From Halichondria panicea (Eukaryota > Porifera > Demospongiae > Suberitida > Halichondriidae): a DNA stretch of 64,000 bases. The notes beneath the pieces were generated by a model. That model was not told the DNA's origin and searched no databases. It saw only the letters and a list, made by a program, of their open reading frames with translations. Numbering within the stretch: the first letter of the stretch is position 1; every line of letters starts with the position of its first letter. Position numbers and translations under genes: made by a program. This document shows, piece after piece, positions 44,983 through 54,475 of the stretch. The stretch is taken from positions 741,001 through 805,000 of the forward strand of contig NC_087377.1 of assembly GCF_963675165.1 (NCBI RefSeq), read 5' to 3'.

Positions 44983-47489
44983 CCAAGAAGAAGCGTGCTA
45001 GGCATGGTTTCGGTACCAAATAGAGCTGAATTTCGATACTGAAGATGCAAAGCAGGCTTTTGTAGCTAGGATAGATAGGGCTACAGCTAGAGGCTCATTG
45101 CCCTTGGACAGCAGAGAGCTTATTTCTGTCCTGTTGGACAAGTTGGAGCAGGAGCAGGAGCAGGCAGGTGCTGTTCCTGAGAGAGAAGACCTACAATCTG
45201 ATAAATCCAAAGTCTTCCCAATGTTGGAGAATTCAGGTTTGTGTGTGTCAATAGCTTTGTATAAAGACGTTACTTCTTGTTTAGGAATATTTACTAGCAA
45301 TACTGACGCTAGTGATGAACAGTTGTTCGTGTGTGAACTGAAAACTTTGTTCCGTCTTTTCACTGGCCTATCCCAAGCATGTGGCCAGTGCCAATCTTAT
45401 TGTCGTAGGCCGACCAATTTTCGCCAGGTATTTCTGATCCAATAGACCCCAATACATGATGTATGCAATATAATATTGTTTTTCAGAACGGGCATGTTGT
45501 CCGATTTGAATTCAAGTGTGGAAAATGTGGAAAGCGACAGTGGTGGGCTAGCTCGCGAACACTCGGTGGACGATACCTTGTCAATCAAAAGTGAGTATAA
45601 TTCCATACGTTTTCAAGATTAACTTGGAATCCTATTTATTGCAGGATCGTCCATGCTTTTACTTGTGCTGGAGTTCTCCCGAGCCAGTACCTTCACTTTA
45701 GTAGTCATGCTGGCTTGGGAAAAGTTAGTTCATGGTATATTTCATCAAGTGAGTGTATGTTATAATTGTACTCTTACAAAACACTGTGACGTTACAGTGT
45801 ACAAGAAAGGTGGATACTTAGACGTCGTGAACGCTTGTGCCAAGGCATCCATGTTGAGAGCGATTGACGAAGTGAAGGCATTGCCTGGTTACTCGCAGGA
45901 CGGTGAGGTAATGAATTCTTATGTGCTAGTTTTGTTTTTGTTTTTCAGTAATGACTTTATCAATAGTGGGTAATAACAGATGCTCGCCACGACTCAACAG
46001 CAAATGCTTATAACACGACTGTTCCCTGTCTCTCGGGAAGGTAAACTAATTATTTTCATTATCTACAAGTGTGCTGCTGTCGTTTATCATATGAAAATTA
46101 TCTTTTTCTAGTACGAAAAGAATTGTTGGGTGTTCGACTGTTTCCAGGAAAGAACACATCTGTGCTCAGACTCGAGAAGTAGCGTGTACTAAGATAGTTC
46201 TTCCGGAAGTCATAGATAAAGGTATGTTCAAGCATCAACATTATGAGGTTGTGTTTATTTTTTGTGGATATTATGTCTCAGGTCTATTGTTGAAGTAGCA
46301 CATGATAATCAGCCAGTAGTCAAGAGATTTGTTACTGATGATCTCAACCTTACAAACTCGTACGACACATGGCATGGTAAGTGTGTAGAATCTCAAATCT
46401 CAATTATTACCGTGTCCGTGTATTTTCAGGCACTAAGAATGTAGCGAAGAAGATGAAGAAAGTAGCAATTGGGACCAAAAAGGCTCAAGGAAAGACGTGG
46501 TTTCCAGAGTTATCTGACAAACGTAAGCTTTGATTATAAAAGTGCTCAGTAACATAAAAATATTTGTCAATAGGTAAAAGTACGAAAGTTCACTTGTACT
46601 ACTGTATGAAGAACTGTGAGCAGTCAGCAGACAATCTAAGAAAGAACATTCTGAATATCGTTAAACATTATCAGGTGAGTGTGTATGATAACAAGTTGTC
46701 CGTACTCTGTACACCAATAACATTTATAATCGTGTTCTCAGAACGAGCACTCAGATTGTAACGAAGCGTCCCCCTGTAAGCGTCCAGGGTACAAGCCCAC
46801 GAAGATAAAACTAGAGGATCCTCTTGCAATCGAGTCATTCACGTCAGCACTAAAAGACACCCTTATTTACAAGAATGCCGAATCATATTGTCGAGTGAGG
46901 TTTTTTTCTAATTATATTAAAATTCATAATATTATGATGTTGTTTTTACTGTCGAGACACATTCTGGGTGGAGTCTTTCAATCACCAGCTGCTCACATAC
47001 ATCTCGAAACGTGTACACTTTGGGGAAGCTACATTCAACATGAGAATGAACCTTGCTATTATGGACTGGGTACGTTATGCTGGCTAATAATGTATGTGTG
47101 ACTGTACATTCATTCATTTGTTTACTTCAGAACGAGAATGTACGTATAGAGGGTGTACAAGTGAACGACTGGTTCAGGACATGAGAAGACCGGATCGTAG
47201 GACTCCCGTAAGAGTGCTGAAGGAAAAATCGTTCAACTTTGCCGGAGAATATGGGAGAATTACGAGCAGCAGAGAAAAGTTGACCTCAGGTACTGCGTAA
47301 TATATTTTATGTGCAATCTACATAATTTATTTTACATATAATTTTATAATTTTGCTACATGTATATATGTGCAGTGAGTTTGTAGAGGACGTGCAACCTG
47401 AGCAATCAGATGAGCCAGTAGATGAAAACGAGGACCTAGTAAACGATGGTGTACATGTACTTGACGAAGATCTTTATGAAGACATATAA
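44983..47489 (+). pseudogene. many-exon DDE-transposase-like gene of a sponge/cnidarian/fish family, probably inactive
   Basis: At least a dozen short exons with 50-60-base introns can be read. They encode: a basic start (PKKKRARHGFGTK); ELNFDTEDAKQAFVARIDRA; a Cys knuckle (CGQCQSYC); FKCGKCGKRQWWASS (45,487-45,591); IVHAFTCAGVLPSQYLHF; VYKKGGYLDVVNACAKAS; TDARHDSTANAY (about 45,967-46,038), the likely first catalytic Asp; STKRIVGC; VEVAHDNQPVVKRFVTDD then DTWHG; a KNVAKKMKK helix; VHLYYCMKNC; NEHSDCNEASPCK; DTFWVESFNHQLLTYISKR (likely acidic residue); MRRPDRRTP; and an acidic tail ending EDLYEDI before TAA. I recall this layout from an abundant metazoan family of transposase-derived proteins, perhaps Kolobok-related; the superfamily is not certain. 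Signs of decay: a frame break near 45,003, an intron at 46,894 whose ends do not give an in-frame GT-AG splice, and a one-base frame break near 47,142. It lies between duplication copies B and C. Confidence 0.6.
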
Positions 47490-47554
47490 AGTAAGTATGT
47501 ATCCGTGCAAATTTTGACTAGCCAATCAGCATTTTATATTTGCATTTTACATAA

Positions 47555-47638
47555 TGAAACAATAAAGGAAGTAGAAGACTGGAAGTCTGTGTATGGAACT
47601 CCATCTGGATTTGGGAATCGTTCACGCACCTCCTGGAA
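47555..47638 (+). other. possible exon between the transposase-like gene and copy C
   Basis: After ACAATAAAG the plus strand reads EVEDWKSVYGTPSGFGN and on to a GTATAC donor near 47,640. It could be an extra 3' exon of the gene before it or a 5' exon of the unidentified gene in copy C. No family is recognised. Confidence 0.25.
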
Positions 47639-47814
47639 AAGGTATACATAGCAATTGATCGTACTTGCACTGTAAAGTGGGCATCATTTATAACTTACTC
47701 AATTATTGCAGCTCAAGTTGAAATAAAAATGTTTAAGATAATAATTGTTATGGTGGAATTATCTACTAGTGAGTGAGTGGTCTGATTGTTCTCTCACTTG
47801 TTAGATTCGTGAGG

Positions 47815-47893
47815 GTCAGTTGTTCACTCTGTTGGATGCTGATGATGATCCACCCATTGGACGTCAGATAAAATACAATCGACCTAAGAAACA
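47815..47893 (+). CDS. exon-like segment before the minisatellite, copy C (open)
   Basis: The only fully open copy: IREGQLFTLLDADDDPPIG, then RQIKYNRPKK, between a CTTGTTAG acceptor and GTGAGT donor. No family recognised. It marks the left border of the intron-like region holding the satellites. Confidence 0.35.
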
Positions 47894-48021
47894 GTGAGTA
47901 CTGCCGAGTGCAGAGTGTGACTCTTTCCCTGACCAAACTTTGATCTGAGCATATTCATGTGATAGGTCTTATCTAACAGTGCTTGGAATAGTTATTCGCT
48001 GTACTCCCCCCTAGTGTTTAC

Positions 48022-49446
48022 GTTCCCGTGGGTGGGTTCAATTCACTAGCAATAGTTTTGCGTTCCTGTGAGTGGGTTCAATTCACTAGCAATAGTTTTG
48101 CGTTCCGTGGGTGGGTTCAATTCACTAGCAATAGTTTTGCGTTCCCGTGAGTGGGTTTAATTCACTAGCAATAGTTTTGCGTTCCCGTGAGTGGGTTCAA
48201 TTCACTAGCAATAGTTTTGCGTTCCCGTGAGTGGGTTTAATTCACCAGCAATAGTTTTGCGTTCCCGTGGGTGGGTTCAATTCACCAGCAATAGTTTTAC
48301 GTTCCCGTGGGTGGGTTCAATTCACTAGCAATAGTTTTGCGTTCTCGTGAGTGGGTTCAATTCACTAGCAATAGTTTTGCGTTCCCGTGGGTGGGTTCAA
48401 TTCACTAGCAATAGTTTTACATTCCCTTGAGTGGGTTCAATTCACTAGTAATAGTTTTACGTTCTCGTGAGTGGGTTCAATTCACTAGCAATAGTTTTAA
48501 GTTCCCGTGAGTGGGTTCATTTCACTAGCAATAGTTTTGCGTTCCCGTGAGTGGGTTCAATTCACTAGCAATAGTTTTGCGTTCCCGTGGGTGGGTTCAA
48601 TTCACTAGCAATAGTTTTGCGTTCCCGTGGGTGGGTTCAATTCACTAGCAATAGTTTTGCGTTCCCGTGACTGGGTTCAATTCACTAGCAATAGTTTTGC
48701 GTTCCCGTGAGTGGGTTCAATTCACTAGCAATAGTTTTGCGTTCCCGTGACTGGGTTCAATTCACTAGCAATAGTTTTGTGTTCCCGTGGGTGGGTTCAA
48801 TTCACTAGCAATAGTTTTAAGTTGTCGTGAGTGGTCACTAGCAATAGTTTTGCGTTCCCGTGGGTGGGTTCAATTCACTAGCAATAGTTTTAAGTTCCTG
48901 TGAGTGGTCACTAGCAATAGTTTTGCGTTCTTGTGAGTGGGTTCAATTCACTAGTAATAGTTTTGTGTTCTCGTGAGTGGGTTCAATTCACTAGCAATAG
49001 TTTTGCATTCCCTTGAGTGGGTTCAATTCACTAGCAATAGTTTTACGTTCCCGTGAGTGGGTTCAATTCACTAGCAATAGTTTTGCGTTCCCGTGAGTGG
49101 GTTCAATTCACTAGCAATAGTTTTGCGTTCCCGTTGGTGGATTCAATTCACTAGCAATAGTTTTGCGTTCCCGTGGGTGGGTTCAATTCACTAGCAATAG
49201 TTTTGCGTTCCCGTGAGTGGGTTCAATTCACTAGCAATAGTTTTGCGTTCCCGTTGGTGGGTTCAATTCACTAGCAATAGTTTTGCGTTCCCGTGGGTGG
49301 GTTCAATTCACTAGCAATAGTTTTGCGTTCCCGTGAGTGGGTTCAATTCACTAGCAATAGTTTTGCGTTCCCGTGGGTGGGTTCAATTCACCAGCAATAG
49401 TTTTACGTTCCCGTGGGTGGGTTCAATTCACCAGCAATAGTTTTGC
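48022..49446. repeat. 40-bp minisatellite array C1 (about 36 units)
   Basis: Same 40-bp unit, rich in GTGGGTGG and TTGGTGG variants and with two 33-bp GAGTGGTCACTAGC units (about 48,830 and 48,903). It ends directly in the 53-bp satellite. Confidence 0.95.
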
Positions 49447-49448
49447 AT

Positions 49449-49843
49449 GCATGTGTGACTGTGTTTTGTAGTTTGTGCTTTTTGCGCTGTACTCCCCCCT
49501 CGCATGTGTGACTGTGTTTTGTAGTTTGTGCTTTTTGCGCTGTACTTCCCCCTCGCATGTGTGACTGTGTTTTGTAGTTTGTGCTTTTTGCGCTGTACTC
49601 CCCCCTTGCATGTGTGACTGTGTTTTGTAGTTTGTGCTTTTTGCGCTGTACTCCCCCCTTGCATGTGTGACTGTGTTTTGTAGTTTGTCCTTTTTGCGCT
49701 CTACTCCCCCCTTGCATGTGTGACTGTGTTTTGTAGTTTGTGCTTTTTACGCTGTACTCCCCCTTTGTATATGACTGTGTTTTGTAGTTTGTGTGGTTTT
49801 TGCGCTGTACTCCCCCCTTGCATGTGTGACAGTGTTTAGTCAC
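49449..49843. repeat. 53-bp satellite array (about 7.5 units)
   Basis: GCATGTGTG recurs at 49,449, 49,502, 49,555, 49,608, 49,661 and 49,714, an exact 53-base period, with two degenerate units after. Each unit holds ACTGTGTTTTGTAGTTTGTG and CTTTTTGCGCTGTACTCCCC. The 146-residue minus-strand open frame here is a product of this repeat. It separates 40-bp arrays C1 and C2. Confidence 0.93.
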
Positions 49844-49845
49844 TA

Positions 49846-50424
49846 TAGCAATAGTTTTACGTTCCCATGAGTGGGTTCAATTCACTAGCAATAGTTTTAC
49901 GTTCCCATGAGTGGATTCAATTCACTAGCAATAGTTTTGCGTTCCCGTGAGTGGGTTCAATTCACTAGCAATAGTTTTACGTTCCCGTGAGTGGGTTCAA
50001 TTCACTAGCAATAGTTTTACGTTCCCTTTAGTGGGTTCAATTCACTAGCAATAGTTTTGCGTTCCCGTGAGTGAGTTCAATTCACTAGCAATAGTTTTGC
50101 GTTCCCGTGAGTGGGTTCAATTCACTAGCAATAGTTTTGCGTTCCCGTGAGTGGGTTCAATTCACTAGCAATAGTTTTACGTTCCCGTGAGTGGGTTCAA
50201 TTCACTAGCAATAATTTTATGTTCCCGTGAGTGCATGGGTTCAATTCACTAGCAATAGTTTTACGTTCCCGTGAGTGGGTTCAATTCACTAGCAATAGTT
50301 TTACGTTCCCGTGAGTGGGTTCAATTCACTAGCAATAGTTTTACGTTCCCGTGAGTGGGTTCAATTCACTAGCAATAGTTTTGCGTTCCCGTGAGTGGGT
50401 TCAATTCACTAGCAATAGTTTTGG
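49846..50424. repeat. 40-bp minisatellite array C2 (about 14 units)
   Basis: Continues the 40-bp unit after the 53-bp block, with GTTCCCATGAG, a GCATGGG variant near 50,231, and an end (ACTAGCAATAGTTTTGG) that lacks the ACTGACAATAG variant shared by the ends of arrays A and B. Units of the 53-bp repeat follow at 50,428-50,545. Confidence 0.95.
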
Positions 50425-51063
50425 TTTTTGCGCTGTACTCCCCCCTTGCATGTGTGACTGTTTTTTGTAGTTTGTGCTTTTTGCGCTGTGCTCCTCCCTT
50501 GCAGGTGTGACTGTGTTTTGTAGTTTGTGCTTTTTGCGCTGTACTCCCCACACTCACACACACACACACACAGTGAAGGAGCCTCCATCACAACGCCAGC
50601 GATATTTCCATAGTCATGATGAGGTACGCTAGGGGGTGTGGTCTCAGCTTGTGTGTGGGTGTGTGTGTAACTGTACATTATGCTGCATGTGAAATTGTCG
50701 TGTACTATAAATATATAAATACGACCACTTTCCCTCATCCCCCATTTCTCTGTAGACACGCTGTTTCTTATAATCATGGACACTGATGGGATAAGTTGAA
50801 GATAATTATTGTCAAGAAAGTAAACACAAGCCCGGCCCATTACCAAGGAAACATGACAACATTGATCATCATTGAAAATTTTTAGCCTATGCAGTCATAA
50901 AAATTAATATTGTTGTATTTTTTAATCTCTACTGCTAAAAATTAATTATGACCAAGAGTGCATGCGCTCTTGTTATGACATAATAATAATTATTACAATA
51001 AAAGTGGTAAAGATCATTAACTATATAAGTAAGTAAGAATTATGTGTATTTTATAAACCTTAC

Positions 51064-51138
51064 AGTCTCCATGAGAACCCGTGTCCTCTCACGAGATCTG
51101 ATCTACTAGCCACACCCTTAACCACTAGGCCACACCCA
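51064..51138 (-). repeat. tRNA-derived SINE-like sequence, copy C
   Basis: Third copy of the A-box/B-box segment described for copy A; it differs by one base inside the B-box region (GGAGAC for GGGGAC). Confidence 0.55.
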
Positions 51139-51381
51139 TTCTTCACCAACCTGTGTATTATCAGGAGCTCATAAATAAGTTTAATTTTGATGACGGCTCT
51201 CTTCTGATGCTACACAGTTACAATACATTTATCATTGATAACATAGCTGGCATGTGCAATTGTGTGGACAGACATTGACTCAACAAAGCATTCACATCAG
51301 GTATAATTATGGTGGATAGAGTGCTAGTAGTCACCACACAAACACTTGTAATTGATAAAGAACAAAAAATTAATGCCATCA

Positions 51382-51558
51382 CAGGGCCAAAAGAGTTCAT
51401 TTACAGTAGTATACACCGTTGTACACTATCAACTTTCTTTGTAAACTATGAAGGAAACTATTGTAGATGAACTAAAATTCAACAAAATTGTAAACTATGA
51501 TGTACACTCGCAAGTACAAACATAGTTTACAAGCTGTAAACTACCACTTCTGGCCCTG
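51382..51558. mobile_element. 177-bp hAT-like miniature element
   Basis: Ends are CAGGGCCAAAAG and CTTCTGGCCCTG (inverted). Copies A and B show the empty site (ATGCMATCAGTCACAG), while copy C reads TGCCATCA before and TGCATCA after the element, which fits an 8-bp target duplication that lost one base. CAGGG termini with 8-bp duplications define hAT elements. There is no coding capacity. The insertion is younger than the duplication. Confidence 0.8.
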
Positions 51559-51595
51559 TGCATCAGTCACAGTTTATAATGGCTAGAGGATATTG

Positions 51596-51781
51596 TCAGG
51601 CTAGAGTCACTTGCAATCTTCCCTTGAGGTCCTCAGCAATGTCAGCTCTACTGATAACGGGAGACTCTAGAGCTGTCAACAAGTCCTCCAGTTGTGGACC
51701 ACCTTGCAACCACTCTACGAGCATGTGTGTGAAACACTTGGTGACACTGTTGGGTCTTCTGGCATTCTCCTCAGCTATCAC
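51596..51781 (-). CDS. terminal death-domain exon, copy C
   Basis: Open copy of the exon at 22,714-22,899 with the same acceptor (TGCACTGCAG), CFTHMLVEWLQGG core and TGA. The DNA upstream on the minus strand stops matching the other copies at about 51,837, and no exon for the first half of the death domain was found in the new DNA. The plus-strand open frame across it (51,558-52,100) is an antisense shadow. Confidence 0.6.
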   Translation of the reverse strand: MIAEENARRPNSVTKCFTHMLVEWLQGGPQLEDLLTALESPVISRADIAEDLKGRLQVTLA

Positions 51782-51837
51782 CTGCAGTGTACATTGTTAT
51801 TATAATGACATCATTCTGCACTATCCAAGTTCTACGG

Positions 51838-54169
51838 TTAGCGATGTCAGACCGATTTTCATTTTTGCTATTTCTAACTCCTATGTATTACTATCTCTTT
51901 TGAACACTCTAGGCAAACCAGAAAACTTTATTGCACTGGATTTGTTCAAGCGAATGCAGAGATATAGCTTTTTGAAGAACACTAGTCAGGGAAAAATTCT
52001 TACAAAAATTTACTGCATTTTAATGTACCTGGGCGGGACTTATGAAATTAATTTTGTTGTTAATACCGGAAATGATCTTAAAGTTATCATAATCTGCTGA
52101 ACTGCTTGGTCTATTCTCTTTTAAAAAAAGTATGAAGTGGACACTCAGGACTCAGGAGTTAATATTGTAACCATTAATTTTGATATCTATTATGAAGTTT
52201 ATAATGTTTCTGTAATGTATATCTTTATGATGTCCCTATAATAGTATGATGTCTCCTGCTTCAGAGAGTTCTTTTGGATTTAAAGTAACCATGCTATCTT
52301 TTCAGTATAATTATTGTATCATGTTTCAGAACTCTCATCAATGTCCACTTTACGCTTGTATCTGTTTCTTGATCTTTAAAAGCAACTTTTCTGTCAATTT
52401 CATTTGATTCGTTTTTAGTGTGATGTAGATTTAAGGCCATACAACTATAAATCTATGATACAACTCTGTTGACAGCTTCTACAGTAGATTACTCTTGTCT
52501 TTTTTGTGTGCAAATTGAATCAGTTCTTGCAATTTAATAGTTTTGGTAGATTACATTGTTGTCCCTGGAATTCTCTCCAATCTTTCTTGTTTCTTTTCAA
52601 CAGAGGCTTTCAGATTGCTTCAATACTTACTTTCAGTAACTTCTAAGAAATAAATACATCTATTGGTACACTTGCTTGGCTTGATTTTACTGCATTTCTA
52701 TTCTCAGCTCCACCCATCTATCCATGCAATATGTGATTCCGCAAGAAATAAAAGCTTATTGTAGCAACTTTTTGCATAATCTGGAGAGAGTTAGAGATGA
52801 AAGACATGCTCACTTGTGTTTTTGTTCATTTTCATGTTTGGTTGCCAAAATGATGATCACACCTTTGAGAAAAAATCACACACAAAACAAGCATTAAATG
52901 CTAAAATCATAAAAAACTGGTATAAAAATCAAATTCTACGCTATTTTTTACCCCTGGGAACAGCTGTTGTTTGCTAGACTCTTCCAGGGCTTGCGGAAAG
53001 CCCTTCTTGTTCACTCACTTTCTGGTCCCGTTTTTGAATTACTGTACGAAAATACCCCCACGCACTACTTCTGGTCTGACATCTCTACTACGGTATTATC
53101 GGCGAATCATGTCAAGTTGTTGAAAGGAGTTCAGTTGCCAACCAATTGCAACTAACATGCAATATACAGCCACCCACACAACTAAAGAAACAAAACTACT
53201 AACAGGGTTTTCGGGATTTCCTACCCCCAGCCAAAATATCCCCCCCCCCTAAAATCTGAATAATTATTCATAATAAAAATGTATGCCTCGAGGCTTAGCC
53301 TCACTAGGGATACGGCAAAGCTGACTGTGTGTGTCTGTTCCAGCTGTAACTGCTCAACGGTTGTAATACGACAAAAGCTAACAGCTTGTAGCTATAGGCT
53401 TCTAGCCACCTTCTCTTGGATTTTGATTCCTGGATTAGCAAACTAAAGCTTCTTTCACCAGTTATGGCTAGTTCGACTCACATTGAAGGCTGTTGCAGTC
53501 TCTTTCATAGCATCATCTGTCCCCACAAACTTTCTATTCAACATGAGTTAGCCTTGCACTAAAGCTCTAGCTTTTTGTTAGCTACAATACTCAGAAAATA
53601 TATGTTAAAACAGCTAGCTAGCAGTAGCCATTATTTTTGTGAAATTGATCTCTTTGGACACCCCCCTTTAATTATTCCTGTGGATGTAATGCGCATGCGC
53701 GCTCATTCCCCATGTGTGAGAAAATAATTTCCAAGATCCAGATCCAGATTCTCCTGGCAGAATCATCTTTGTTTCCAGGGCCTGGTAAGCCACAAAACAC
53801 TACCATTAACAATATAGATAACAATATGCATGTACACAAGTCTTTTTTCTCAATAGATATTATAATACACTGAACTGATCTTGGAAGAATCAATTTTCTT
53901 CTTTCTTGAGGTCCTGAACAACAATAGATGCATGTAAATAAGTCTTTTCTTCTCAGTGAGTTAATATAGATAAGCTAACTTTAATATAAATTCATTATAG
54001 AAACTACTATAACACTAATACTTTTTGAGCAAAAGCATAACATGGCGAGAGGCATTAGCAAGCGCACGCTTGCAACACTCGTTTATTATAGGCTTAACAA
54101 GGCTTAACATAATTATGCGTAAAGCTGGCTACATTTCACTAGGATGTGTGTGTGTGGGTGTGGTCTCAC
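51838..54169. other. gene-poor interval after copy C
   Basis: No gene is supported. Segments at 52,555-52,780 and 53,020-53,100 match 24,477-25,044; 53,105-53,210 matches 22,980-23,090; and 53,225-53,285 holds a C-run transposon fragment also seen near 23,100. 53,285-53,640 has GCCTCGAGGCTTAGCCTC and other AT-rich repeat-like text. A GCGCATGCGCGC palindrome lies near 53,690. Confidence 0.5.
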
Positions 54170-54302
54170 CTCTCAAGTTGTGCAGGTCTTGTGTGTAGGG
54201 AGAGTCTTCAGGAATGCTGTACTGAGCACTGACTATGGCTAGAGGGTTGTCACCAAATGGAGTATCCATGAAGCACAGCTTGAACAGTAGTACTCCCAGT
54301 GC
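54170..54302 (-). CDS. C-lobe exon of a NAK-family (AAK1/BIKE/GAK-like) protein kinase
   Basis: Between a CACACAG acceptor and GTGAGA donor the minus strand reads ALGVLLFKLCFMDTPFGDNP, then LAIVSAQYSIPEDSPYTQDL. This corresponds to the subdomain IX-X region that in AAK1 and BIKE reads as WALGCLLYKLC followed by a PFGES-type loop and an IPDNS.YS.D.H motif. The exon is open. The invariant subdomain VIb-VIII exons are not seen in the 900 bases upstream; instead an unrelated exon-like segment precedes it at 54,475. It may therefore be an isolated fragment. An N-lobe exon of the same kinase type lies far downstream on the same strand, in copy B (28,776-29,059), in the wrong order for one gene. Confidence 0.65.
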
Positions 54303-54331
54303 CTGTGTGTGGGCGTATAGTCACCCTCAGG

Positions 54332-54475
54332 GGTAGGCAGTAGAGTGGTCCCAAGCTGGCAGTCCATCCACCAATATCACGTTGATACTGCCCTTGTCAT
54401 CAGTCACATTGAACACCTCTTCCCCCAGCGTAACATAGAGGCTGTGAGGACCATAGATGAGAGGAGGGAAGTTAG
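54332..54475 (-). other. possible exon with extracellular-domain-like sequence
   Basis: After a CTATACAG acceptor the minus strand reads NFPPLIYGPHSLYVTLGEE, then VFNVTDDKGSINVILVDGLP and a stop near 54,332. The alternating hydrophobic pattern suggests a beta-rich domain, but I cannot name it. It sits directly before the kinase exon. Confidence 0.3.

Larger units (their letters stand above)
47698..51837. repeat. segmental duplication, copy C (5'-truncated)
   Basis: Collinear with 12,548-22,955 of copy A but only 4.1 kb long, because the 40-bp arrays are short. It lacks the piggyBac and kinase part. It has one copy of a 27-base sequence (CTCTTTCCCTGACCAAACTT) that is doubled in A and B, and a 177-bp insertion that neither A nor B has. 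Confidence 0.85.

Noticed and set aside
49403-49843. 146-residue minus-strand repeat protein
   Set aside because: The frame stays open because the 53-bp unit happens to lack stops in the three phases it passes through. It has no start context, no splice signals and no constraint beyond the satellite.
51558-52100. 180-residue plus-strand open frame
   Set aside because: Its first part is antisense to the death-domain exon, which has a splice acceptor, family pattern and stop on the minus strand. The rest is AT-rich DNA with no domain.
54332-54475. Naming this exon as a known extracellular domain
   Set aside because: The beta-rich pattern is suggestive, but no diagnostic motif is present, so no family name is given.
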